From Ancylostoma caninum (taxonomy: Eukaryota > Nematoda > Chromadorea > Rhabditida > Ancylostomatidae): DNA of 64,000 bases. Where the stretch lies: positions 1,757,501 through 1,821,500 of the forward strand of contig JBAJFG010000029.1 of NCBI GenBank assembly GCA_037903475.1, written 5' to 3'. The notes under the pieces were generated by a model. It saw nothing but the letters and a program-made list of their open reading frames with translations, was not told the origin of the DNA and searched no databases. Numbering within the stretch: the first letter of the stretch is position 1; each line of letters starts with the position of its first letter. Made by a program: the position numbers and the translations under genes. Positions 10,636 through 22,600 of this stretch are shown here, piece by piece.

Positions 10636-13600
10636 ATGGACGAGGATGGAGGAGCAAGTTCTGACATTATGTGCTTCACACCTCTGTATGTTTTTTAAAC
10701 TAATATTTCTATTACACAATATTCACTGAGTCTGTTAATTTTTAGCGGATCTGGCCAAGAAGTCGGGCGATCATGTCACCTGTTACACTTCAAAGGCAAG
10801 AAAATTTTGGTGAGCACCGATATCTTCTAATGTTTGTCTTACGGAAACATCTGGTGAAAGTAATGTACATATTTCAGTTGGACTGCGGTGTCCATCCTGG
10901 TATGCACGGTGTGGATGCACTACCATTCGTCGACTTCATAGATATTGAGGAAATTGACTTGTTATTGGTAAGCATCTGCTGCCATTTCAACGCTAAATGG
11001 CTTAGGTCTTTTTTTCTTTCATTTTCGTAGGTTTTTCCTCAGGTCCTTATTGCTTCATTTTCTATGGCAAAACAATAGAAATCCTCTTGGTTAGTTCATC
11101 ATCTAACCCGCACATTTGTCATGGAATACAGCCTCTTTTCCTCTCAGCGCCTAAATATTACTGCGATTTTTCACGAACGTATTCGAAAGACATGTAATTA
11201 TTTTTAAAATCCATGCACATTTTTGATAATAACCACACATTTTTGAGAATAATGTTCATGCAAAAATTTTTCTCTACTGAATTTATGACAGCTGTTAGTT
11301 CTCACATACTATCATTACATCTGTCTTTAATGAGCTCATCAATCCAGAACATATATGAAAACCTCAAGTAGGCCTTTGTCACTTTATTCTGTAGCAGTTC
11401 TGTTCTCTAATAGTTCACGTATGTTATTGTATGTGACAGCGAAGACGCAGAATTTCGTTTAGAGAGAGCGGGGAGGGGGGCAAAAAAGGGACTTTGCCAG
11501 CCATAAAATCGGCGTTTCGGTTAGAGCCAACTTGTGGAAATTAGAGTAAAATAAAGAATCAACTGGAAATAAATAAGGAGTCATATTAATTGCTCGGGTG
11601 GCGTGTGTTCAGGGTCAAGCGTGTGTTGATAAATTATCAACGGGGGGGGGTCGTATGGTGGGGGTCGTAGAGGGGAGGGATCGTATTTGTGGTAGAGAAT
11701 TCGGGTACTACTTTTAGTAGTATTGTTGCTAGACCACCGAGCGAGACTGAATATCGGGAGGTCATTTTTGTTCACACGTACCGCCAGTCCTGGAAACCGA
11801 GAAAAAGTCACACTATGGAGACTACCCAGCCGTGCTCTGCATTCAAGTTTCAGCTCTCCAGCATCAGTAGTAAAGATTCAGCACAGGAATTACGGGAATG
11901 ACCTTTAGTTGATAGAAATGGCCATTTTTTAATTTTTTTTATCGACTAGATCGAAGCAGGAATGATAACAACTGCGGACGAGGGAACCACACTGCCTAAG
12001 AGGACAAAGCTCCTACTAATGAAAACTGAGAAAAATCGGAACATCAACCGGCTAGATCTCCTGCTATCCATGCCCAACTACGTACAATCATGTCTCAGAA
12101 CAAGCCGAAATTCAGGTGAAAATTTTTGCACGTTTGTGCTGCCAGTCCTACCCAATCCTGCAGACTAATAAAAAGTCATTCTATGGGCCTTACCCAACTG
12201 TGCTTTACCCCCGAGTTTCACATCTCCATGTCCTCGAGGAAGAATTCAGCATGGGAATTACGCAGATGAGGTTTTGTCGATAAAAATGGCCTTTTCTACA
12301 TGTTTTTATCGACGGAGTTGAATCGCGACGGAGAAAAATGCGGAAAAAGGAGCTGTGCAGCCTGAATACGCAAACCTTCGACTATTTAAAACTGTAAAAA
12401 GATCGGCACCCCAACTGGCTAGGTCTTCTGCTATTCAGGTCCATCTACAACCATACCTCTGAGTGACCCAAAATTTTCGATGGACGTTTTTGCACGTTCG
12501 TAATGCTCGTCCTGCTCAGTAATGCGGCTCAATAAAATGTCGTTTGGTGCACTACTTTCGATAATCTCGAGTCCACTACAACGGCACCTTGTTTCAAGTC
12601 GTGCAAAAATTTTAGCCTCGGAGGGGATCGAACCCTTGACTATGTGGATGACGTGTATCGATATTTTTCATGACAAATTTGAAGTCAATCGCTTGATTAT
12701 GTCTGAAGTCATGCTTTCAGAGTGAAATTCGCCAACCGCGTACATTTCAACCTTTTGCAAAAATTCTGAATAGATAGGGGATCGAACCCTTGACGGTGTA
12801 CGCGGTGACTACTACTGCTGCTATAACGTTCGAATTTAAAGACGAGTAGTGTCTGCATTTTCATTCTCATTTCTCAACTCATTTGAAATTTGTGTGATTG
12901 TGTGAGGAAGGGGGGGGGGTACGAGTGACGAGTGTACTTTTTTGAAGAAGTGAGCAAGGATATCGTGTGTATTTTTTGACAAAGAGGGAGCAATAAAACC
13001 CTCGATAAATGATAGGAAGGGATTTATGGATTCTTTGTTAGCTGTACTGATCGAATAGTGCTATTTTCCATCACAGGATGACAACGTCAAACGTAAGTGA
13101 AACGTGAAATTATGTGGGAAGTAGGAAAACATGAGGGTAGGAATACAGCTATATTTTGCAGGATTTCACTACATTACGAACGAAAAATTGGAAAACAGAC
13201 TTTTCTAATTTTCCGTTCGTAATGTAGTGAAATCCTGCAAAATATAGTTCTTATAATGTTCCTGATGCACATACAGTAGCGAGCAAAAAGACTGCAACTT
13301 TTGGTTTTTCGTCTGTAACTTTGTTCAAAGCAGAGCATGAGTGCCCAAATTTTTATGGGAGTTGTGAATACTCATGCGAGACAGGAAAAAGTTAGAGCCT
13401 GCCCATTCCACTGTTTTCCCGTTTTTTAAGAAAAATTTATTTCGCAGAAGTCGAAATCTGTGATTTGGCACCATCGACAACGTCTCGTGAAATGACGTCT
13501 TTCGTTGGTATCTGACCACACTTTGGTTTCTTGATGCAGAATCAACCCGTATACGCTAGAAAATATGCATCCGTACACCAATGGTTGAGATACGCAAAGT

Positions 13601-16600
13601 CCACTTGAGGTTACTTCAGCAGTGATCCTCTATGAATGTATCTGTCAGCCTTGTTCCTTCTATCGGCTCTGTTTAGAAGGGAAGGTATTGCTGACGCTTC
13701 CACAAGTTTAGTTATGAGTATTCGGTTTTAATGCAGTTCATTGCTCTCTCGGAACTCCGAAATATTCTTGTTGATTTCAGTGCACCCAATTGTGCACATC
13801 ACGGAAAATAAGTTTTCGAATTTTTTCTGTCTCTGGGGGCAAGATGCCTCGACGACCCCGTTAGTGATAAAGATGCTACAGGGTTCCTAGAATATTGTCG
13901 TGCACACTTGGATACATGCCGCCTTGGATTTATCGAAAGAGGACTACTCAAAGTGAGCAGTGCCGGTCACTAAGACGAGTGCACGTGCCCCCTTGCTCCA
14001 CACACGAACTTTCTCAGTTGATCCGGAGCCTCTTGCTCTAGAGATGTCTCGTTTAGTTCACTTAATCCAAATCAAGCTAAATTAGCCAATTTGCAATGTT
14101 CCAAGTTACAATATCGCGCTTCGGTGGTGTCTCGTATATTTCATTGCACCTTTGTAAGACCTACCTCATCAAATCCAAGGCGGCATGTATCCAAGTGTGC
14201 ACGACAATATTCTAGGAACCCTGTAGCATCTTTATCACTAACGGGGTCGTCGAGGCATCTTGCCCCCAGAGACAGGAAAAATTCGAAAACTTATTTTCCG
14301 TGATGTGCACAATTGGGTGCACTGAAATCAACAAGAATATTTCGGAGTTCCGAGAGAGCAATGAACTGCATTAAAACCGAATACTCATAACTAAACTTGT
14401 GGAAGCGTCAGCAATACCTTTCCCTTCTAAACAGAGCCGATAGAAGGAACAAGGCTGACAGATACATTCATAGAGGATCACTGCTGAAGTAACCTCAAGT
14501 GGACTTTGCGTATCTCAACCATTGGTGTATGGATGCATATTTTCTAGCGTATACGGGTTGATTCTGCATCAAGGAACCGAAGCGTGGTCAGATACCAACG
14601 ATAGACGTCATTTCACGAGACGTTGTCGATGGTGCCAAATCACAGATTTCGACTTCTGCGAAATAAATTTTTCTTAAAAAACAGAAAAACAGTGGAATGG
14701 GCAGGCTCTAACTTTCTCCTGTCTCGCATGAGTATTCACAACTCCCATAAAAATTTGGGCACTCATGCTCTGCTTTGAACAAAGTTACAGAAGAAAAACC
14801 AAAAGTTGCAATCTTTTTGCTCGCTACTGTAGTTACACATTACTTACGAAATTGGCGCTATCACCACACAGAGGGGTCTGTAATTCTTCGCAGCATTTTT
14901 TTGTTACAGTGGACGGCAACGGCGGTGGCCCTCTGCGGCCTCGAGAAGAACGCCGCGCAGCCGCACCGCGCGCGCTGGGATCGATGTCGTCTGCGGCCGG
15001 AATGCTATTTCTAAGCTTCTTCTTCCCGATTTGGTCAAAAATCCCTGAAATCTGGTAGAAAGATGCTAGAAATAGCATAACAGCAGCAGAAAACATCGAT
15101 TACGGCACGCGCGGCGCGGTTGCGCGACGACATTCTCGAGGCCGCAGATGGGCTAACGCCACTGACGTCCACTGTACAAGCTATTTTACAGTATCTTGTG
15201 ACTCCTTCCATTCTAATGTTTTCCTGCTGTTGCTTAGTAAAATCTCCTATCGGAGCATCATGGGTCCAGCCCTCGATCGAATCAGCTGATCAGCCGGCGC
15301 CACTGTCGCAATTGCAGACAATGTCATAGACGCACTGTTTAAACTACCCGACCATATACGCGACTGTTCTGAGTGAAGCACTTCATTATGCACAGCAAAA
15401 AAAAATTCAGCTCCTTTATTTTAATCGACTGCTATCAATTTTATTACATTTCACAGCGAACATGGAAGATTTCTTGCTGATGAAGAATCACGAGAAATGT
15501 TATTAGGACGACGGACTTGAATTGTCGGAGAGGTCAGCGACCATGCATGTAGCTTCGCATTCCTGATGGGTTTCGAAACTATTGGGAGATGGCACACAAT
15601 CGCGCTGTGTGAACTTTTCACATTCCTTTGTCTCAGCGTTATATTTGTATCTGAAATGGCCCATTCATGTAGGTGATCTTGACGGTATAGTCACTGATGA
15701 TTCTAGGAAGAATACCTTATGGAATATGTGTCACATACAGGTCCAGAAGTAAGCGTCGAGGGCGAACATCTATCTACTATTTCAGGATCATACAGGTACA
15801 GGGGTTGGTCTTCTACATCAGCAGGCAATGTAACTGTTTCACGATCAGGATTCGTAAAAACAGCGGTCACTCCGGTTTCTCCATACGTTGGTATTCTATT
15901 TCCACCGTATCTATCTACTATTTCAGGATCATACAGGTACAGGGGTTTGTATTCTACATCAGCAGGCAATGTAACTGTTTCAGCATTAGGATTCGTACGG
16001 CTAGCGGTCACTCCGGGTTGTCCATACGTTGGTATTCTTCCATCCGCTTCCATTCTTTGTCCATACGTTGGTATTCTTCCATCCGCTTCCATTCTATTTC
16101 CATATGGTGGAACCACATGTATCGTCTGATAAGGGTTTGTCTGGCTTTTGTAGGCACGTCTAAGCCCTCCTTGATTCCCGTAGATGTATATGGGGGATGG
16201 GCCCTGGAATGCTGTAGCTCCCGAAACTCCCTGGCCGGGGTTAGTGATTAGCAAAGATCCACAGATGTAGGCATAGAGCAGGAGCAGAAGAAGACTCTTC
16301 ATTTTGGCTGAGCGATTCAGAATCTGAGCATTCCATACTTTTAAAAGCGCATAGCTGTGTAGCTATTCATGAATACATTATTTGCTTCTTGCCAATCTTC
16401 GCCTTTCATATCGAATACACCCACGGATAATAAAAATCATCGCATTTGCGCGCTAATCCATATAGCGCTCATAATTTTGTATTATGCATATGTGCATTAA
16501 AATTACATTTTCCCTGTGAGAGCATTGGCTGTGAAAGAATATTTTATCACATTATTTAGTAATACCTTCGTTCTTTCATTCCATTTGCTCCTCTCTTCAT

Positions 16601-19600
16601 TCAAGTATATATGCCGGGATGGACAAGGAATTAGAAGGAGCATATTAGCTGAGAATATTCAAAATTTCAACGGAGAAAAGCCAGAGCATTGTTGCTGCTA
16701 CATACCTCCAGCACTTCAGTGAAAATGCCACGTTTTCTAACTCTATTAAAGTGGAATATCGCAATCACGGCATTTTTTCCAATGTTTCGTTATCTCCACT
16801 GTGATATTTTACAAGTATTTTAGAGTAATGGTTTTTGAAAAGTTGAAAGTCCACTCAAAGGAGGAATAATGGGAATGAAAATATTAGTTTTAATGTTAAT
16901 TTATTGAAAGCAAATATAACAGGGAAATAAAAATAAGGAGTGAAAAACATGACATGACAAAGTTTTTGTCCAATTTACATCACACAGTACTTTTAACACT
17001 CGCACACCCCCTCCCCCTCACTCCAAGCCGCTACGCCCGCGTCCATCACTGACATATAACATAACTGTCTGCTTGCTGGATGTGTTCCGGTTTTCTTCCC
17101 CCATATTTTGAAATTTTACGAGGCGATTGGTGGCCGGACATGGGGATTTGGATGGCGTATAACTGGTAACTCGTCCACTGCAAGTAAGTGCCGCTCCGCT
17201 CGAACTTAGCTTGTTTTGTTTTTTATAGGTACATAGTTCTTGGGAGTCCATTGAAGAGCGTGGTTTCAAATGGTTCTTATGGGGTTTTTTTTTATTGTGG
17301 AACAATGTCACCACGTACATCACTGCGTCGATGGAAGTGCGTTTTTCGCGGATTCGAGAAGCATGTGGCACGAGCGCACCGTTCGCGTTGGAATCACCGC
17401 CCTGATAGCAAATTGCAGGACTTTTCAGCAGCGTTTCATCGTATTTGATGTTCACTATCAAGAAAACCCAATTGCTCGCTATTACGGCGACCACTCCAGC
17501 ACGAGCGGCGCTGTAGCGCGGCGTGCTTCGGCAAGCCGAGTGCGCGAAGGACCTACCACCATTGACACTCATTGTATATTCTCTTACGAGAGCGTGCTTA
17601 ACTAATAAAGGAATGTCGGTACTCACAAAAACATACCTCTTACTTGTAATTACTATTTATTCGTTTATTTCCTCGCTCACTCAGGAATCAACAGGATTCC
17701 GGTGCTTAGGCATGGCGAATTTACGATTATGACTGTTCCTGCAAAAAAAAAAAAACATTCTCTTGGACATCTACGTTAATTTACTTACTGGAATCACAAT
17801 GGACATGTGTTGCGTCAGCTAAGTAAGAAAGAATAAAGAAGTTATGACGATGAAGACAATTTTTCTGTCACTGGACTTTTGAATTTTTCCAGATCACACA
17901 CTTCCATCTCGACCATTGCGGTGCATTGCCATGGCTTTTGGAGAAAACCGGCTTCCAAGGAAAATGCTTCATGACACATGCAACAAAAGCTATTTACAGA
18001 ATGCTGCTTGGAGACTACATAAAGGTTTTGTGTTTCCTATTCTTTTTCCTTTTTTTATAGAGTTTTATGTGGAAACGATTGCAGGTGGCAAAATATGGTG
18101 GTGGAAGTGACCGTAGTATGTTGTATACAGAGGAAGACCTTGAGAAGAGCATGGAGAAGATCGAGGTAACATTCTCTCAACTCTGTTCTAGAATTACTTT
18201 TTTCACCTGAAACTTTGTATTCTTAACCATTCTTGGTGCATTAGTTGATAATCATCAATCAGATGATTAGGTAAAGGTAGATAATAAATAACATAAATAG
18301 ATAGATAGGTTAATAATAATCAGTGTGTTGATTTGCAGGTTATTGACTTTCATGAACAAAAAGAAGTAAATGGTATACGATTCTGGCCTTATGTAGCTGG
18401 TCATGTGTTAGGCGCCTGCATGTTCATGATCGAAATTGCTGGTATGCGTTTAGCTCATTTCTTACATATCGCGCATCTCTCAATCCTTGAGCTTTGTTAT
18501 TATGTCAATTTTTTCTGCTTTCAGGCGTTAGAGCTCTGTACACTGGTGATTTTTCACGGCTGGAAGATCGTCATCTTTGTGCAGCTGAAATGCCTACGAT
18601 CACCCCTGACGTTCTTATATCGGTACACATTTTAAACATAGGCACCGTCACTCACGTACCGCTCTAATGCCAGCTTTGTTTAGGAATCTACATATGGAAC
18701 ACAGATCCATGAAGAAAGAACGGAACGTGAGAAGCGGTTCACACAAATGGTGCATGATGTAGTTGGAAGAGGTGGACGGTGTCTTATTCCTGCTTTTGCC
18801 CTGGGAAGAGCCCAAGAGCTTCTTCTTATCCTCGATGAATACTGGGATGCTCATCCGGAGTTGTATGATATCCCAGTTTATTGTGAGTGTTTATTAGGAT
18901 TTCTCTTATGTGAATCAATGCCACCGCACATATCGTAGATGCGTCTTCTCTTGCCAAGAAGTGCATGGCCGTCTACCAGACGTTTGTCAGTGGAATGAAC
19001 CAGCGAATCCAAAAACAGATAGCTGTCAGTAATCCGTTTGTCTTCAAACATGTCAGCAATTTGAAAGTGAGTACCTGCGTGTACCGAGGCGCAAGTTACC
19101 ATCTACTTTTTGGTACATGGTCGTCGGCAAATTTACCATTTTTCCAGGGAATGGAGCATTTTGAAGATTCAGGGCCTTGCGTAGTGTTGGCGAGTCCTGG
19201 AATGCTGCAGAATGGTCTCAGTAGAGAGCTATTCGAAAAATGGTGCACAGATGCAAAGAATGCGTGTATTGTAGCTGGCTACTGTGTTGAAGGAACGCCA
19301 GCTAAGGTTTCTCCTCTTTTTTATTCCTATTTTATTTATTAGTTTTTATTATTTTTATTCTTAATCTCTCAGTCGGGAATTTATTAATTATTAAAAACTA
19401 TCTAAGAAAAATTAAGAATGATTCTTGATCAGTGTATCATTATATCTGTTCACGAATTTTTGATAAAACCACCGTTTTTAGCATATTCTTTCTGAGCCTG
19501 AAGAATTCGTAGCGATGAATGGTGACCGGTTACCCATGCGATTGCAGGTAAGCACTTATCTTACCGAAACTAATAACACATTTGAATTTGTCTTCGTTTG

Positions 19601-22600
19601 AAACAATAATTTTGGCCATTCTTTAGCTATTTTGCTCCGTTTGTAGATGATAAACGTGTCCATTTTGCCGATCCATTTAGGTAGGATATATTTCCTTCTC
19701 GGCTCACACGGATTTCCAACAGACCCTTGCGTTCGTGAAGCAGCTCAAACCTCCGCACATGGTGAGTGATCGTCATTAACACAGCACTTTCGCCCTATGC
19801 CATCGTCTAAGTTGTTTTTCAGATTCTTGTCCATGGGGAGATGCACGAGATGAGTCGACTGAAGGCGGGCATCTTAAGGAGCTTTGAAGAGGAGAACATG
19901 TCGATTGAGGTGAGTCGTCGAGTATGTCGTTCAGAACGATTTATGATGTGAATTAGATGTCTGGATAGCTTTTCTGTGAATGCTGCATATCGAAAGAGTA
20001 GGCTGTGAAGTGACCAGTTTTTTTTTTTCATGAACAAGGTCAAAGCAATTATAACTAACTACATTGTGCTGTCCGGCAATTAGGCTGTACGTATGCACTT
20101 CGCTCAGCCACTTTTCGCGGAATTTTGTTCCAAGCTCAACCACTGTATTTCCACCGCAATGAAATGAAGGGAATAAAAATCGTATTTGGTTGGAACAGAA
20201 GGTTGTTCTGTCACTAACACTGGGAATGAAGCCTGAATGAGTTGAAACGCTTAGTTATGCCCTTGTTCTATGAAACCAAAGATGCTTTCCATAGGCAATG
20301 TAATTTTTGACTTACACCACCTACCTTCGCAATAATTCCGTGGCTTCAGTTTCCTTCCTGTACGATTCTGAACTTTCTGAAATAGAGTAATTTCTACGAT
20401 GTCTATTGGGAGGAAACCCTAATTTAGGGCGTGAATAATGTATCTTTTCAGTTCTTATTTCGGTTTGTTTCAGGCTCTTAGCAGAAAAATAAGAACTGAA
20501 TACGAATGAGGCTCAGGGACAGAAGTATACTTAATCAATGTATTTTTTCCTTATCCACTTCGTAAAACATTGCAGTAGCAAATTTCGGTCCTTAAAACCT
20601 AAGTTCCGCCTATAAACACCTATGATGCAGTGGTGGACGCAGATAAGAGGGAGCGGGATTGGGGACCACCAGTATGAAGTCCCGAACTACCGAAATTCTA
20701 AATACGAATTTATTCAAAGATTGATTTCAAATTTGAATTTTTTGGAACGAATATTCTGAAAATAATAGTACAGTTGAGGAAATGAAACCAGTAAGTGCGA
20801 AATTTTGAACTGTGTCAAATGTTCTCAGCTCCCCCTTCCCGCCCCCCTCATTCGTCCTCGCCCCTCTTCGTCCACTAACGTCCTAGATCTTAACTCGGCT
20901 TTTCTTTGCCAATTTTTGATCCATTCTTACATTTTTTGGAACAATTTTACTCTAATTGCAAACCAGTAGGTACACACTGCTGGTGCAGTGCGTACACTCT
21001 TCTTTTTTGTCAGTTTCTATCTCGTTCAGTTTCTCTCTTCAATTTTTTTATTTTTCGTTTCTCCTTTTTTTATCTTCTCTCTTCAATTTTTTTATTTTTC
21101 GTTTCTCCTTTTTTTATCTTTTTTCTTCTTCCCCTTGTTTTTGTTCTTTTAATGTCCGAATCCTTATTCAGATTCATAATCCTCGCAACACAGACACTGT
21201 TCGTTTACAGTTCCAAGGTGTGAGAAAAGCCAAAGTTGTTGGCTCGTTGGCCATCAAATCTAATAAGGTGACTTATTTCTTCAGTTTTGTTACGGATTGA
21301 GAGCAAATCTCCTTTATAGATTGGCGATGTGGTTAGTGGAATCCTGATCAAACGGAATTTCAATTACCAGATCGTTGACCCAAAAGATCTCACAGGTGGG
21401 TGCTGTAGACAGCTACACCCTTTGTAACTGCTCCTGCGTAAATTGAACCATTTCAGTTTTTACTGATTTATCTTCTTCTCGTTTGTCCCAGCGGCAGTCG
21501 GTTTATTACTCCGGCAGTCTCCCTCTTCTTCTGTACAGTTTGAATCAACTAAATGATGATGCTGTTCTGACGGCAGAGTTGAAGCCCACCGATACCACTA
21601 CCCCTACGCATGTATTCTCCGTGTTTGGAGTGAGTTCCGCAATTTAGCCCCATGCATTCGTTGTATTCTATTATGTAGCTGTATTGGCTGTATCCTCTCT
21701 TTCTAGCGAGCCATACAACTACAATGGTGTTCGCTAGCTTCTATCTGTATTCTTGATTGGGAGTCGAATCCCGTGAACGACATGTATGCCGATGCTGTAT
21801 TGGCCGCAATTTTGCATGCTCAAACAAATCCGATTCCGGAAAAATGTGAGTTTTTTTTTCTGAACAAAAATTTCGCTCCCTTCCTCTGTTTGGTGGGTTT
21901 TGAAAGAAAATGTGATGGTATCAGATTCATTAATTTAAATTTGAGGTACTATTCTAAAGAATATTCTCGTTTTTTTTTCTCTTCGTTGTTGCGGCAGTAA
22001 TTTCATATGTTTGGATATTATCAAATTATATCGTGCTATTAACTGCGGATCCGGGAAACATAGGCAGAACAACTGAGGTCCCTGACGCTTTGAATAATCA
22101 GAGTTCCAGAATTTCGTAGAGTGAAGTCCCTAGAAATTAGAAAAAAATCTAAATTGGAACAATTAGAAATAAATTTTGGAAGAACTGTTCATGAAAATCA
22201 GGAATCAAGAATGGGCCAATACAAAATTTCTACATATTTTGCGGAATAATTTTGATCCTCACCCCTCACTCCGCAATTTCATATGTATATACCCATCTTT
22301 ATGAAATTTTTATGGGTTTCGAGGTGAGACTGAAGTTGTGAGAGTATACGAGACTTCGTGGGTCATCATTAATTCCACATCGTTGGATGTTAAGCCGATA
22401 ATTGCAGTAGTTCTCTTCGTACCGCAGCTCTTGGGAAGTTGAGAAACATTTTCGAGGTTTGTAGAAAATTCAGTGGAATTTGCGGGTTGTTAAATATTAA
22501 GTGGATCAAAGGTGGCATCGACGTAAATTTTAGCTTGTCGTTTCGGAGATTATCTGCATGTCTGTCAGTGATCACCTACTTTCACATAAAAATGTTTTAT

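Noticed and set aside
15719..16251. Plus-strand frames across the Kunitz gene
   Set aside because: The minus frame has the signal peptide, conserved Kunitz cysteines and phase-correct splice sites; the plus frames have none.
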